From Dryocosmus kuriphilus (lineage: Eukaryota; Arthropoda; Insecta; Hymenoptera; Cynipidae): a DNA stretch of 64,000 nucleotides. Positions 1-12,780 of this stretch are shown here, piece after piece. A program made the position numbers and the translations under genes. The notes under the pieces were generated by a model. It did no database searches, was not told the DNA's origin, and was given only the letters and a program-made list of their open reading frames with translations. The stretch is from contig CM076191.1 of NCBI GenBank assembly GCA_038277395.1, positions 177,614,552 through 177,678,551 on the forward strand. The letters run 5' to 3'. The first letter of the stretch is position 1. Each line of letters starts with the position of its first letter.

Positions 1-1200
1 CAAGGTACTATTTTCGTCCGCCGTATAAATAAGAGAAGAGTTACATAACCGGCAAACAAATCGATGCCAATTATTATAAACAAATCTCGTTGGAGCAAAC
101 ACTCGTTTTTCACCCTCCAAAGCAGAGCATGCATGAATCTCTTAGAAAAATATTATTGATTCTTTTTCTTACAAAAATATACCTCAAAGAATCAATCATC
201 AATCTAAATATAGACGTCGTTTGTTAATTGGGATAGGTAGAGGATATTATAAAAAGCCACACATGATTGGTTATTTTTATTTTAATCAATTAGTAGGTAA
301 CAGCAGATCATGTTACATCTTAGATTAAACTCTGAATCTTGGTCCACACAGAAATAAATAAGACAATATTTTTTTTAAAGTTTAGAAACTTCAGATTTGT
401 CTGCAAATTTCTGTGCGGACATAACATTAGTAGCAGATGATATTTTTGTCCTACTGATACACGCCGAGATAGAAAGAAGATGAGCAAATCCGAAGAAAAT
501 GATTTTCGCACTTATTTTGCACACACTCGATAAAAGCTCAATCAGTTTTCGAGTTTCCTGAACAATTCGATTGGACACTCGCGTTTATGAATTCAGCACG
601 TTTTATCGAAGCACATTATTTTCGAATATTCTGCACGTCGCGAAATTGTGTTATATTCACCCCTTGTGATGAGTGAAATCCGGATTTTTGGTGAATTTTA
701 TTTTTTGTTTTAAGATTTTAAAAGCTCGAGTATCGATCGTAGATCCTTTACCTAAATTCGAATGACCGTTCGGTTCGAGGGTTGGAGCTTAGACTGGGCT
801 ACAACCGCCAAAATTGCGAACTAGTATAGCTGATAGGGTACAGTGGCGCCGCGGTGGGTTGAAACATGGTAACAGTCGCGGGACATTTATGGCAACCCCC
901 ACTAAGGACTGACCATCCCTGAAAAAATTCGGGACTGGGTGTCTTCCCACGTATCCCACTTACGTTTTCATGAGCTTCCGACGATGTGCCAATGACTCGA
1001 GAAGACGAAGGTCGCGGTGTCCCGGTGTCGCGGATTCGATGGTCGTTACGGAATCGCACCACGTGTGGTTTGTATTATTAAATTGATGACTGATTTTTAA
1101 GCTAGATGTTTTTTACTTCCTTTTGTTTTGAATTTTTCGAGTTATGAATGAACCTTTTTCTTGGAAAAAATCGAGGAGTTAACCACTAGAAATTTTGACG
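1..1200. other. Intergenic sequence, no recognised gene
   Basis: No protein family is recognisable. The stretch 780-1065 is richer in G and C than its surroundings and holds an 87-codon open frame on the minus strand. That peptide shows no domain, signal peptide or family motif that I know. A composition island like this can be an untranslated first exon or a conserved non-coding element, but nothing here decides it. The rest is AT-rich. Confidence 0.5.
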
Positions 1201-1392
1201 TACAGTTAAAAGCATGTATGCCTTATGTTTGGTGAGTAGGTTCAAAAATGAAAATGGCATCAACTCTATACGTTTGTATGAACCATGGCAATGCAAGTAC
1301 ACGTCAGAGTTCATAAAAACGTATAGAGTTGACGCCATTTTCATTTTTGGACCTGCTCCCCAAAACATAAGGCATACATGCTTTTGACTGTA
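1201..1392. mobile_element. Foldback MITE with TA target duplication
   Basis: Two arms of about 85 bp are inverted copies of each other (1203-1290 and about 1310-1390). The outer ends read CAGTTAAAAGCATGTATGCC on the left and the inverse of CAGTCAAAAGCATGTATGCC on the right. A TA dinucleotide flanks each end (1201-1202, 1391-1392). TIRs starting CAGT next to TA are typical of Tc1/mariner-mobilised MITEs. The 188-bp body has no transposase, and the open frame across it is only the palindrome read through. Arms differ at scattered positions, so it is not brand new. Confidence 0.8.
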
Positions 1393-3049
1393 CACCAGAA
1401 TTCAAAAGACTTCAAAAGAATTTAACAGAGAATTCAAAGGCAGGTGTACACCTGAAGTCATCAGTGGTTTACCCCTCCGAAAAAATGTATGTTTTTGGGA
1501 GAAAAAGATGAGTAGAAAAAGAGTAAACATAATACATTTTGAGATATCAGATGAAAAAGGATTATTTTTGTTTCAGATAACTTACTTTATTTCAAAATGA
1601 GCGGAAATTTTTCTTTCATTTTGAATCAGGCACCATAAAAAAAAAAACAAAGTGTAAAAAATGTTGCAGGTAATATTCAAGTGGGTAAAGTTGAATCGAA
1701 ACAAAAGAATGGCACTATCGTCCTCGTTCGAATTACAGAATTTTTGCAGTAACTTTACGAATTTACGGACATTTTATGTAAAATTTACAGTCTTAGTCGC
1801 TCAATACTACATTTTAAAGATTTTGACTTGATAGGAAAGTTTAGTATCTGTTACAAAAGTTCTCCGTAAAAGGGTAATATTACTGTAAAATCTGAAATTC
1901 TACAGAAAATTATCCAAATTCTTTGGACAATTCTGTAAATTCTACGATGGGATATATTCTGTCGATGTAGAATCCCAAAAAAACTAACAGATCGTTTTTC
2001 TCCATGATTATAGAAGAGATTTATATCTAATTTTTCAACAGATCAAGTTAATGCGTTTTTTACGAAACTCCTAAAAAGTCGGATAATAATGTAGAAAATA
2101 GCATTCAGTAAAGATAACGCTAAAATTTGTATGGTAGTTCCCCAGAAATTACAGTGGAATTTTAAAAAACTTATAGAATTTCATAAAAATCAAAAATGTC
2201 GTAGAAATTCTAGACAAATATGTTTCCTGCCATTCAGTTTTGTTATTTTAATGAATATTTTCCTGAACTTCTAGAGATATTCAAGGAAATCTTTTAAATA
2301 AATTTAACCAAAAATTGCATAGGTTTTTTTACAGGCGGATTTCCTGTTGACTTTACTCGAATTTTCTGTAAATCTTAGTCTTTTAACTGTGTTAAATGTA
2401 TATGGTTTTAGTATCAATAAACGTAATGTTCCAAATCTTAAAAAATTTTCTGTATAATTTACAAAAATAACTGATAATTCACTAAAACTCCAGTAGAAAC
2501 CAGTAATTTCATTGATTTTCTAGTAGAAAAAGTGACAGAAATTTCATTGATTATCCACCAAATTTTCACTGATTGTAGTATTTAGAAATATTTCACTGCT
2601 TCCTGCGAAATTTCACTAATTAAAACTTAGAGATATGGGAACATAACATTTTATTGTATAAAATGCATATTAAGCAATACATAAACTGCTACTCTCCAAA
2701 AATTATAGATATGTTTTTAGATGTCAGCCTTTGCCAATTGGCAAGAGAAAATTCTAAACAATTTTCTTTCAACAACTCTATAATAATATGTGATTCTGTC
2801 AAATAAAAACAGAAAATAATAATCATTTGCGTAATTTCATTTTGTGCTTTGAAAATATTATTATCGTCCTGTCACTCTCACGCAGCTATTCACCATTTTT
2901 TAATTTGAGTACATATGATTATAAATTATAATACCAAATAGAGATCATCTTAAAAACGATGTTTAAGTATTCCTAAAAATGTATATAATGCTGATGAATC
3001 TTGATAAATGAAAACTATAGACTTTTCATTTAATTAGAGCATTATTTGG
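1393..3049. other. AT-rich sequence with degenerate short repeats
   Basis: No gene is seen. Between about 1700 and 2640 the words TTTACAG, TTCTGTAAA and AATTTCACTGATT recur in loose, mutated form, like an old degenerate tandem array. Similar words recur at 28680-28870 and 26760-26900. No clear unit length can be read by eye. Confidence 0.4.
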
Positions 3050-3947
3050 TAGGGGAGAGTCGGCTATCGTGGCAGTGCGTGTCACGGTGGATATTGCAAA
3101 TAACGCCCGTATTTGCTTATTTTTATATCAATTTTTTGCATAAAATAGAATTTTCTGGATAGAAAAATAGTACTGTAGTGCGATTTCTGTTTTAAAATAG
3201 TTGCCAGAAGAGTAATTATAAAAAACAGTTTTAGCGGAAATAGATGGAAAGCTTTTGACACAAATAAAGTACTTACAGCGTATTTGAAAATACTTGAAGC
3301 ATGAAAAAGTTATAATAGGTGAAGTATTTTTTTAAACTTCTGATATCATAAATTGTTCCCATAAACGCTCTAAGTATATTAAAATGAATTAAATCTTGCA
3401 ATATCGCATACGGGACACGACGGTCGAAAAATTTGGTGGAGACTTTAACAGTGTTGGATAAAATAACATAACATAATACAAAATAAGATCTATTGTAGAA
3501 AATTGCCGATTTCTACACATATGTAATAGAATGTTCAGGGAGTAACAGGTTATAACTGGGTTTTGACACAGACTTTACTTTGATTGATAAGAAAACATTT
3601 ATTTAGTGTTGAACATGTCTCGAGTAATTTTTCTTCATTGCATTACACTCTCAAGAATTATTATATTGTATAGCTTATTTCTACAGTATTCATATTGTTG
3701 TAATAAACCGGCAGTAATATTACGTCTACCGTACCCCAGCGTATGGGGCACGCAGATAGAAATGCAGCACCCATGAATTAATTAAATGTCAAATAATGAC
3801 CAAGCTAAAAAACAGTTTTGAGTAATAATATATGTTCCCTGATAATATGAGCCTCACCTTAAAAAGCACATACATCAAAATCACATTTCAGTTATAGTTT
3901 ATAGGACATTTAATTCAAAGTCCGCCACCATAGGCGAATCTCTCCTA
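3050..3947. mobile_element. Non-autonomous TIR element, TA-flanked
   Basis: The left end GGGGAGAGTCGGCTATCGTG (from 3052) is matched in inverse by the right end ending at 3945, which reads GGAGAGATTCGCCTATGGTG on the opposite strand. TA flanks both ends (3050-3051, 3946-3947). The body of about 894 bp is AT-rich with no open frame of useful size, so this is a non-autonomous or gutted element. The GGGGAGAGT ending is shared with the much smaller element at 38443-38567, suggesting one superfamily, probably Tc1/mariner-like given the TA. Confidence 0.7.
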
Positions 3948-5799
3948 CAGTTTTCTATATCATTATAGTTAATTACAAGTCAATATATATTAAGAGTTGT
4001 TGCCTCCTGATCTAGATTCTAATATTTCCAATAATGAAAATATTTTCCATTACCAAAATTAGAATTAGCTCTGTTCATATATTAATTAATTGATTCATAT
4101 ATTATTCTAGCAAATTAACATATAAACTTCCTTCTTTGATTTTATTTTACTGACTTTCCATCTAGTCATATAAAAATATTGTTGATTCTTGTCCCAAGCT
4201 TTCTTGATAAATTTCCAAAACTGATTTCCCTGTCTTTACGCAGTGTGACGTTAGAATTTTTATCGCTCGTCGACGTATATAGATACGTCATTTGTCAAGA
4301 ATACAACTTGACCGTGTGCAAAAAGCAATGATAAACATATTTCGAACTTTCGGCACTAATGGATGAGGATCCGATGGAAAAGGGACAATACTTAGTCTAT
4401 AGCTCAAATTCTAACGCTATAGAGATAAATAACTGCCACTATAAGACCACACGTCGAAGAATTATTATTAAACTCTACGCACTTCGCGAACGCGTCAACA
4501 GGAAATTCACAGAACGCGCGCGATGCGATTCGATATGCGATGTTATCAAGAAAAGTCACAATAAGTTTGAAATTAGTCAGAGAATAAAAGGTTCAGTACC
4601 CAAAGAATTGTAGAACTAGAATGGAAAGGTGATCTTTCGATTTGGCACTACACGGTCCTTTAGTAACATACCGGGTGTTCTAAATGCAGGGCTATTTTTG
4701 TTTCTGTATTCCGCCCTGGCTGTACTTAGAGAAGCGTCTTTATTTTCAATTCAGCCACGGCCAAACCTATAAAGTGGCTTATTGTTTCGATATTACCACT
4801 TCAGTGTGAAAGAGAAATATATCTCTCCTTTAAACTCATTCATTTCCAGCTTAATATTACATCCATGATTTCATCAGTTGGGCTGGGTGTTTCATTTTCT
4901 ATTCAAATATAAGTGGAACAAAATTAACAGGTTTTTGGAAATTGTTCAATATTTGAAAACAAATTAACATTTTAAAAGTAATAAATCGTTTTTCGTTATT
5001 AGACTATCAGATTAAAATTTTTTTATCTAAGGGAACTGAGAATGATAAATTTTTTGGTAAAGACTCATAAAAGATTTTAAAAAACATAATAATTGGATAA
5101 GAACATTTTTTTCGGAGTATCGAATGTTCATCATTTTCATCAGAATTTTATACGATGAATTGAAAGGTTGATGATTTTCTTGTTTCAAATTATTGGGGTG
5201 TTTTTACTTGCAGAATACAGATGCGATTCTTACAAAATTCTTGTTTTTAGCATTTGACCCAATTCTCAAGACGAATGCGGTCTCGATTTAAAATTAGAAA
5301 TTCACGTTTGGATAACTCCCACACTTCACATGCAGATTGGTCCTGGCGGCAATTTCAGGATAATTAATATTGGTAATTATTAGCTGATAGAATTGTAAAG
5401 AGAAGATATTCTTTCGGGAATGAGATTATTTTCGAAGAATATTCTTGAGAATATGTGCGGTCAATCTCGACTTTGAAAACATATTCAAAATATATTAAAA
5501 ATTTTTAATTCAAATTTGAATCTAATATCAAAATTTGGAAATCTTTTAAATAGAAAGGGTTTTGCAAGCTTCCATGCTTATGGAATTCACTTCATTGGTC
5601 TCTAAACCTCAATTAATCATCCTGAATTTCTTCAACATTTGATTCCACGTATAACGATTTGATTTCAGTTTAACTCCTTCACTTGACATTTTTTGAATTT
5701 ATCTTGAATTGCGTCAAATTGACTTTTAATATAGCTGAAATCATCTGATACATATTTACTTTGAATTATGTATAATTTAATCAAATACTGTAAGATAAA
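3948..5799. other. Intergenic sequence, one short open frame
   Basis: Mostly AT-rich without recognisable content. An ATG-initiated frame of 84 codons (4359-4613, plus strand) has mixed, non-repetitive composition, with a basic stretch KTTRRRIIIKLYALRERV near its middle. I do not recognise it, there is no flanking splice or promoter evidence, and frames of this length arise by chance. It is recorded only as a weak candidate. Confidence 0.3.
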
Positions 5800-6420
5800 A
5801 AAAAGTCAGTTGAATTCAACAGAAGTCACTTTATTTCAATATGGTTCAGGAAATTCAGAATGAGTGGATTTTATTAGAATTTATATGAATTCACTTTGAA
5901 TTAAGGTTAAATCACCTTGAGTTTTCGTTGAAATAGAACTTAATAGAAGTCACTTTAGGTAAATAGCAGATACTTTAATTCAAGAGAAGTTACTTTAATT
6001 TAATTTTTAAAAGTCCCTTTAAGCCAATAGCAGCCGCACTTTAAATCCATAAAAGTTACTTGAATTCAATAGGAGTCACTTTAAAGCAATAAAAGTCACT
6101 TTAATTCAACAGAAATTAATTTAAGCTAATAGAAGTCCCTCTAATGCAATAGCAGTTACCTAAATTCAATAGAAATTACTTTAAGCCAATAGAATTCACA
6201 TGGATTCATTTTAATACAACTCAATGGAAGTCACTTTAAGTATTAATAGAAGTAACTTCAATTCAACAGAAAACAATTAAAATCAACAGAAGTCACTCTA
6301 ATTCAATAGCAGTTACTTAAATTCAATAGAAGTCGCTTTAGGTCAATAAAATTTACTTGAATTCACTGTAATACAATTCAATAGAATTATATGGAATTTA
6401 GTAGAATTCTATGCAATTTC
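5800..6420. repeat. Degenerate 20-bp minisatellite
   Basis: From about 6020 to 6200 the sequence advances in exact 20-bp steps, each unit a variant of TTTAATTCAATAGAAGTCAC. Neighbouring units differ at several positions. The flanks (5800-6020 and 6200-6420) hold looser copies with indels. No gene lies inside. Confidence 0.8.
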
Positions 6421-8357
6421 GTCAAATCTAAAAAGAATCGAAATAAATAAAATAATTTTAATTCAGTTGAAAGCATTTCAATTCTCTTGAGTTCGTCTAT
6501 GATTTCATTTAAATCTTCTTTAACTATCATGACTTTACTTTAAATTCACTATACTTCAGTAAAAGTCCGTAAAAATCAATAGAATTCAATTTAATTCCGT
6601 AGAAAATAACTAATAATTATATCCACAGCTGAAACAACTCAAATAAATTTTTTTAAAAAACCTAAAGATCAGAGAAGATCCCAACACAAAAATATCAGCA
6701 AGAAGTTTCCCTAAAAATTAAGAAAATAATGTTCTTCATAGTCGAAAATGTCAAGATATATCTTTTAATACAGTTTTTTATTGACTGTCTTACAGAATTT
6801 GTTGTTTAAGTTATGAAAACCGATTCGATGTGAAAGCATAATGGAATCAAAAAAATCTCATTGACAACGAATTTGGAAAATTTACATTCTGAAGATGTGT
6901 GAAGTTAATGTTTTATGTAAACCATTTCTTTGTGTGAGCCCTCGTGGTTACCTTGAGTTTGAGACCAAAGCTTTCTCAATTTATATAGAAACGAAATTTT
7001 CATTAATTTAAGAAAACAGAATATCTGTGTCGTAAAGTGTGAAGCTGTCTCAAATAAAAATACAATTTTATATTTCTCACTCTGATCGTGTTCTAAATAA
7101 ATCGAGCTTTCTCAAAACACACAGTGTAGTGAAAAATAAAGTCTTGCATAATTTCACCCAGAGGTGCAAATATGATTTCTGCAATTTGCAATCAAACATA
7201 ATATTAGGCTGTATTTATGATGCGGTGCTACCTTCAAGGTTCAAAGTCATTTGTTAGGAGCTTACTTTTGACCACGTCTCTCATTCATGCGTGTCGAAAA
7301 TCGTAGCGCGAATTTTAAGCATGCGTGTGCAACATTTATTTCCGCTTCCTCCTACGCCAAGGAACTCTTCCTATACCTATATCTTCATTTACAGGTTCGC
7401 TCGTTTAAATGTTTACTACTTTCAATGACGAATAATGATATTGAGTGCATTTATAGAACTACATATTGCAAACTACTTTTTATTTTTACTCGCGCATTCA
7501 TTTCCTGGTGCATTCTTCTCATCGTAATCATCGCGTCAAAATATTTACTGTTGTAATACTTATAATTTATGTGCTAAGAAAGCCTATATTTATTCTATTT
7601 TAATTTTCATCCAATAAACTGAAAACAATTTTTATTGTTAGAGTTGAAGAGCAACTGTATTTTGAGTAATAAACAATTATTCCCCGAAAAATATGAAATT
7701 CAAAACATTTTTTCAAAAAGAATTGCTGTTCTCAAGAATGAGGTGCATTTATGGAGAATGATCCATATCGAATGAATTGTAATTTAAGGGAAAATGATGG
7801 AAGGAGTGTTATAGAGTAACAAATTGTTTAATAAAGGAGGGAAGAATGAAATTTAGGTGGCATAGTTCATTGTAGTTTTGTATGGGGTAAAACGTGAGGA
7901 CAAAATCCAAGTGGTTCAAACGAAATCAATAAAGTCGTCTTTAACGCCTTCACGCTACCTATTTAGCACCGGAGAACGCTGATCCTCGCTAAATTGAAAC
8001 TTATGAGATTTCGTACCCAGCGAGGGGCACGATAACGCGAGTCACCCTCTTCTCATTCGTACACACGTATAAAACAAACTAATACACATTGTTGCTCTTT
8101 CTCCTTCATTACTTTACCCCATTTCTTAGGTCTGAAAAATAGCTGACACCAAGAGACATTTCAATTCAAAATATTCTCATTATTAGATATTCAAGTAAAT
8201 AAAAGATGAAAATAAATCTTATATCTAAAAAATGGCTGCTACCAAAAGACACGTCCTATCAAAACTTTTACGTGACATTTAGTGAAGGTCCGAGGAATTA
8301 GGTAAATTATTTAAAAATTAATTTTATAATCAATTTTTAAATTAATACATTTATGGA
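6421..8357. other. Intergenic sequence, no recognised gene
   Basis: AT-rich. Two short plus-strand open frames (7039-7257 and 7287-7556) have no recognisable motifs and no supporting context. A slightly GC-richer patch lies at 7935-8060. Nothing else is supported. Confidence 0.4.
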
Positions 8358-10950
8358 TCATTCTTCTCTTCTGTATTTGTTTATACTCTCTCCCTTTTAC
8401 GGGTTTGAGAGTCTTTACATAACCATTACATGTATTCTTACAAACAAGCCTTATACTATCTTACGCATTATTCGCTTCAAATCGACTTATATTACTAATC
8501 TTATTTCTAAACGCTTGCGACTTTGCCCTGGGCTTCCGTTTTCTCTTGCCATCCTCAGTTTTAAAAATTGACTCTAGTTTTTAACACTATTTCGGAAATA
8601 TCACTTTGTTGGCGACATTTTTTGTCTTTCTATCCTGCCCTGTGCAACCAGCTCTCTCTCTCTCTCAGATGTTCCAACTTCTTCATCCATTCCTCCCCCT
8701 GACCATTTTCATTCAGAATCCATTTAATTCTCTCTTCTGTACTCTCCCCTCCCCCTTCGTCATCTGTACATCTCTCTAACACATGCAACCATGTTACTCT
8801 GGTTCCCCCTACCCCTTAACCATTCTATACCAGCTGTTGTATCTCGAATCTGCGATTTTTTCCCATCTTTCCTCCCCTTGTCCTGTCTTCATCTCTCGCT
8901 CTACTTCCTCCCACTCTCTACCCCTCACTTGCATGCCACATTCACACCTCCTTTCATATCTCTCATTCTCCCATTTCGAACCCCCCATGTTACCCCTCTT
9001 CTTTTTATCCATAACCTCCCGGGCACACGCTTGTGCAATTTTGCTTCCCTCTCCCCTTCTTAGTTTCTCTTCGAACTTCCAGGCTCTTTTCACTTGCCTG
9101 ACCACCATTTTTTCTCGTCCTATTTCTTCCCTTAGCATATAACCTGGGCAGCTCCAGCTCACTCCCATCGCCCATCTCAGAAATCTCTCATGCAAACTTT
9201 CCACTCTTTTATGTTCTTTCCATCCCAAATTTCCACTCCATAGCTTAACACTGACCATACTAACACATCAAACATCCACACTCTCATCTTCCAATTGTCC
9301 TTAAACCTTCTTTTTCCTATACCCCATACTTTTCCCATTACTTTGCTCGCACATTCTAATCTCTTTCTCACCTGTAGCTCGCTTCCTCCTCTCGTTTCGA
9401 ACCAATACCCTAGGTAGCAAAATTCATCCACCAACTCCACCACCATGTTATTTATCTTCCATTCGTACTCTAAACTACCCCTTTTATTTCTGAAACACAT
9501 CATCTTGGTCTTGTTCACGTCACCGTTAAATCCTTTCCTCTCACATAGTCTTCAAACACTCTTATCAACAGATTCATACCTCTTTCATCATCCGCTACTA
9601 GCACTACATCATCTGCATAAGCTAGTGAATACAATTTGCCTGTTCCTAATATTGTCCCCCCTTTCTCTTTCCTCTCCAACTTCTCTTCTAAATCTGCCAG
9701 AAGGATACTAATCAGAAGTGGGCTCAACGGACACCCTTTTCTGAGCCCTCTTCCTGTCCAGAATTCCTCACCTTTCTTTTCTCCTATCTTCACTCTTATC
9801 TTAGTGTCCATAAATATTTCTTTTATCCACTCTACTAAACCTTCGTCTATTCCTCTTTCTTTCATGGCTGACCACAACACCCTCCTGTTAACTGAGTCAA
9901 ATGCTGCCTTAAAATCCACAAACAATGCGACTAGTTTTCCTTTCTTTTTCCCTAGTTTCCTATTGACTAGGTAATTTAGCACGTATACGTTATCTATGGT
10001 TCCCATCCCTTTTCGGAAACCCGTTTGATTATGTGGTATATATCCCTTTTCTTCCACCTGTTTTTTCCAATCTCCTTCTAAACACTTCCGCATAAATTTT
10101 ATATCCCACCGACATGAGTGTAATACCTCTATATTCCTCCACCCTTTTCCCCTCCCCTTTCTTAATCAATGGTACTACCAGCCCTGTCTTCCATTCCTCC
10201 GGCCATCCTTCTCCTTTCCATACCTTCTTACATATCCTCCACACTTCTTCCCTCACCCCTGTTCCTCCATATTTCAGTGCTTCATTTTCCAAGTCATCTT
10301 CCCCTGTTGCCTTATTTCTTTTCAACCTTGTAATCGCCTCATTTACTTCATCCCTACTAATCTCGTTTACATTGTCCTCGTCCCCATCTACGACCTTTCT
10401 CCCTTCTCCCTTTACCCTATATTCCACATCTCCTAACAGCTCCTTGAAGTGCTTCGTCCATTCTTTCATTCCTATTTCTTGGTTTATACCCTTCCTTCCT
10501 CCTCTTTCCCTATTTATCACTTCCCATTCCCTCCCTTCTTTTACTGCTCTTTCTACCTCTTCCATGTACCTTTCTTTCTCCTTCTGTCTTTTCTCCTTTA
10601 TCATTCTTTCGTGCTCCCTCCTTCTCCTGTTGAGTTCTCCTTTTTCCGTTTCCCCTTTCCTCCATTTTCTTATACTCTCCTTCATCCTATTTTACTTTTC
10701 GTGCATTCATCATCCCACCAACCTCTCCTAAGCCCCGCTTCTATTTTTCTCGGTCTCACCTCTTCCCTTACCTTATCAGTCACTCTTTTTAGATTTCCTA
10801 GCAGCGTGTCTACTCCTTCCTCTTCCAAACCCCCTATCTCTTCGTTTTCCATTTTTTCTCTCAATGTTCTCAAGTTTTCCTTCCACCAATAGCCCATTTT
10901 CAATTTCCTTTCTCTCTTTCTTTTCCTCTTCCCCCTATTTTTCAAAAAGA
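8358..10950 (-). mobile_element. 5'-truncated non-LTR retrotransposon (LINE)
   Basis: The element runs on the minus strand. Its 5' end is near 10950, where the purine-rich coding strand stops abruptly inside the open reading frame. Its 3' untranslated region ends near 8358. The endonuclease domain expected upstream of the reverse transcriptase in this type of LINE is missing, as is usual for 5'-truncated copies. The 3' region (8372-8417) reads GACTCTCAAACCCGTAAAAG followed by GGGAGAGAGTATAAACAAAT. It can fold as a small stem-loop (CTCTC and CCC against GGG and GAG) and is shared with two SINE copies in this window. No convincing target-site duplication was found by eye. Confidence 0.85.
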
Positions 10951-10987
10951 AGGAGATCCAATCAGTTGGAAAATCCAACAGTACCAA
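8630..10987 (-). pseudogene. LINE reverse transcriptase ORF2, frameshifted
   Basis: Read on the minus strand, at least six frame segments join into one degraded reverse transcriptase: 10987-10682, 10685-10029, 10093-9515, 9518-9177, 9258-8809 and a tail to a stop at 8630. The basic, glutamate-rich start is followed by fingers (KRNKATGEDDLENEALK), motif A (FVDFKAAFDSVNR), motif B (GLRKGCPLSPLL), the catalytic motif C YADDVVLVA, and the thumb with CYLGYWF. The catalytic aspartates of A and C are still present. Breaks fall near 10685, 10060, 9518, 9190 and 8810, each a small indel, so the copy cannot make a functional protein. It belongs to the I/Jockey-like group of insect LINEs; the clade cannot be fixed without a tree. 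Long plus-strand frames over this region are antisense shadows. Confidence 0.9.
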
Positions 10988-11481
10988 TTTCAGTAAAAAT
11001 TGAAAATAAAATTTTTAAGGCTCCTCAGGTTCAACACAGGTGTCAGAATTTTTCAGATTTGTAGCCATTTTCATTTTCATTTGCAGTGCCTTAAAATTTT
11101 AGTGAAAGGACTTTTTAAAAAATTTATGATTGACACATTTTCTTTGATTGATAGAAATTTCTTTTTAATTTGAAATTTGACTATGAAAACATGGCAAAAG
11201 TTGCTTAAAATTTTTTCCTCACAAAATTTTCAACTTGATTATGGTTGTTTAATTTCCTATGAACTACTTAAGATGAAATTGAAAATAATAATCAGTGAGA
11301 CCTTTTTTTTAAAAAAATGCGACTTCTTTGTTTCATTAATACGAGGGGAAAAAGTAACTATTGCCCATACAAACATGGTAAATCTTCTTTTCAATTTTTT
11401 CTCACAAAATTCTTGATTAATTATGGAATCTGCATTCTGGCACCTCACATTCCAACGGAAATTCTAAGATTAAAATAAAAT
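10951..11481. other. AT-rich sequence, nothing recognised
   Basis: Short open frames on both strands (for example 11177-11416) lack any motif. A loose direct repeat of about 50 bp around TCACAAAATTTTCAACTTGA (near 11217) recurs near 11400. Confidence 0.4.
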
Positions 11482-11786
11482 CAGGGTGGCTGAAAACCTT
11501 GCCCCTGATCAATCTTTTCTTTTCCTGAACAATCTTTTCTTTTCCTGACCATGAATATTTAAAGACTGAAATTCGAATCTTTTAACATTTTTAATATAGA
11601 ATTTTTCATACATGGAATAAACCAAATTTAAATTCAAATTTAAACTTTTTAAGTTTTCCTTGATAGTTATTTAAAGTTTTTCTTATTATAGAAATTACCT
11701 AAATTTTGCAAGTTTTTTTCTTAAACTATTGACTTTTTATTGACTTTCTCTAATTTACAGATTTTCCCTGACCCGTGGCCATCCTG
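11482..11786. mobile_element. Short TIR element with CAGGGTGGC ends
   Basis: The left end CAGGGTGGC (11482) is matched by the inverse CAGGATGGCCACGGGTCAGG ending at 11786. The words TTTTCCTGA and TTTCCCTGAC recur inside, and a 19-bp stretch is directly duplicated at 11511-11549. Arthropod genomes carry abundant small elements with this kind of terminus and CCTGA-rich interiors. No 8-bp duplication is convincing (AATAAAAT against CTAAATGG), so the superfamily stays open. Confidence 0.5.
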
Positions 11787-12780
11787 CTAAATGGTACTAA
11801 AATTTATTTTCTGGATTTTTTTTATTAATTATATTTTAAGATGAAAACTAGAAAAAATGTTTAGGCCTTTTTTTAAAAAGTCGATTTTTGTGATTGAAAT
11901 GAAAACATTTTCCTGAGAGACATGTCGATTAAACATTGAATGTTGCTTCATTTTTATTTCACAGGATCCATTTTATCATTTATGGCTAAGATGCCGAGGT
12001 ATCAGAAGTGCTGTATATCAATGTAATATTCTATTTAGTATCAAAATGACGCAATTTGGAAAATCGAAAATATATACGAACCCAACTTCACCATCCTATA
12101 AACCGACAGTCACGTCGTGTTGTTTTATTTATTTATTTTTTTAAATCAGATCATTTTATTCAATCGAATGAGTAGCATTCTGCTGAAAATCACTTTAATA
12201 CAACTTTAAGATGAAAGTTCTCCCTTCAGAAAAAATATTAACGGATTTCCGATAATTTTTTGTATATAGGAATCATTATAGAAAATATTATAGGCACAAA
12301 ATTAAATAAATATTCAAATATGTGTACTTGTGCCCCACAATAAGCATTGATTTATAGTTTCTCTACTGTTTGCATTAAATTTTTCAATATCTTTACATTA
12401 TTTAGTCTTATAATTATTTCCCTATAATATTTTCTATATAGAGATTCCTATAAATGTGTCTATACTGATTTCTATAATTAATTATTGGCGAAAATAGTTT
12501 CTAAAATGTCATGAAGAACAGTTTTATTTATTGACATTTTTAGAAAGTTTTTCCCTTATAATGAAGACTTTAATCTTATATTAATTAAACAGAATGTACA
12601 ACTCAATATCTTTATAATATTTATGCGCGGTTAAAAAATATATTTTACCAGAAAGGATAGCCAGGTTCTTCTTTATAATTTGAAAAATCCTATAGCTGGA
12701 TTTTTTTCTCACTATAGAAGGAAACAGGTAACCGAAATAAAATATAAATTTCAATAATTCGAAGTTAATGGATTTTTGGG
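11787..12780. other. AT-rich sequence, nothing recognised
   Basis: No coding frame, repeat array or inverted repeat stood out on reading. Confidence 0.4.

Noticed and set aside
2985..3015. Hammerhead ribozyme core (CTGATGA followed by GAAA)
   Set aside because: No convincing stem II lies between the two words and no matching helix I or III was found; the words are short enough to occur by chance.
8783..10892. Long plus-strand frames rich in Ser, Pro, Phe and Leu
   Set aside because: They are antisense to the purine-rich LINE reverse transcriptase and vanish as genes once the minus-strand motifs are recognised.
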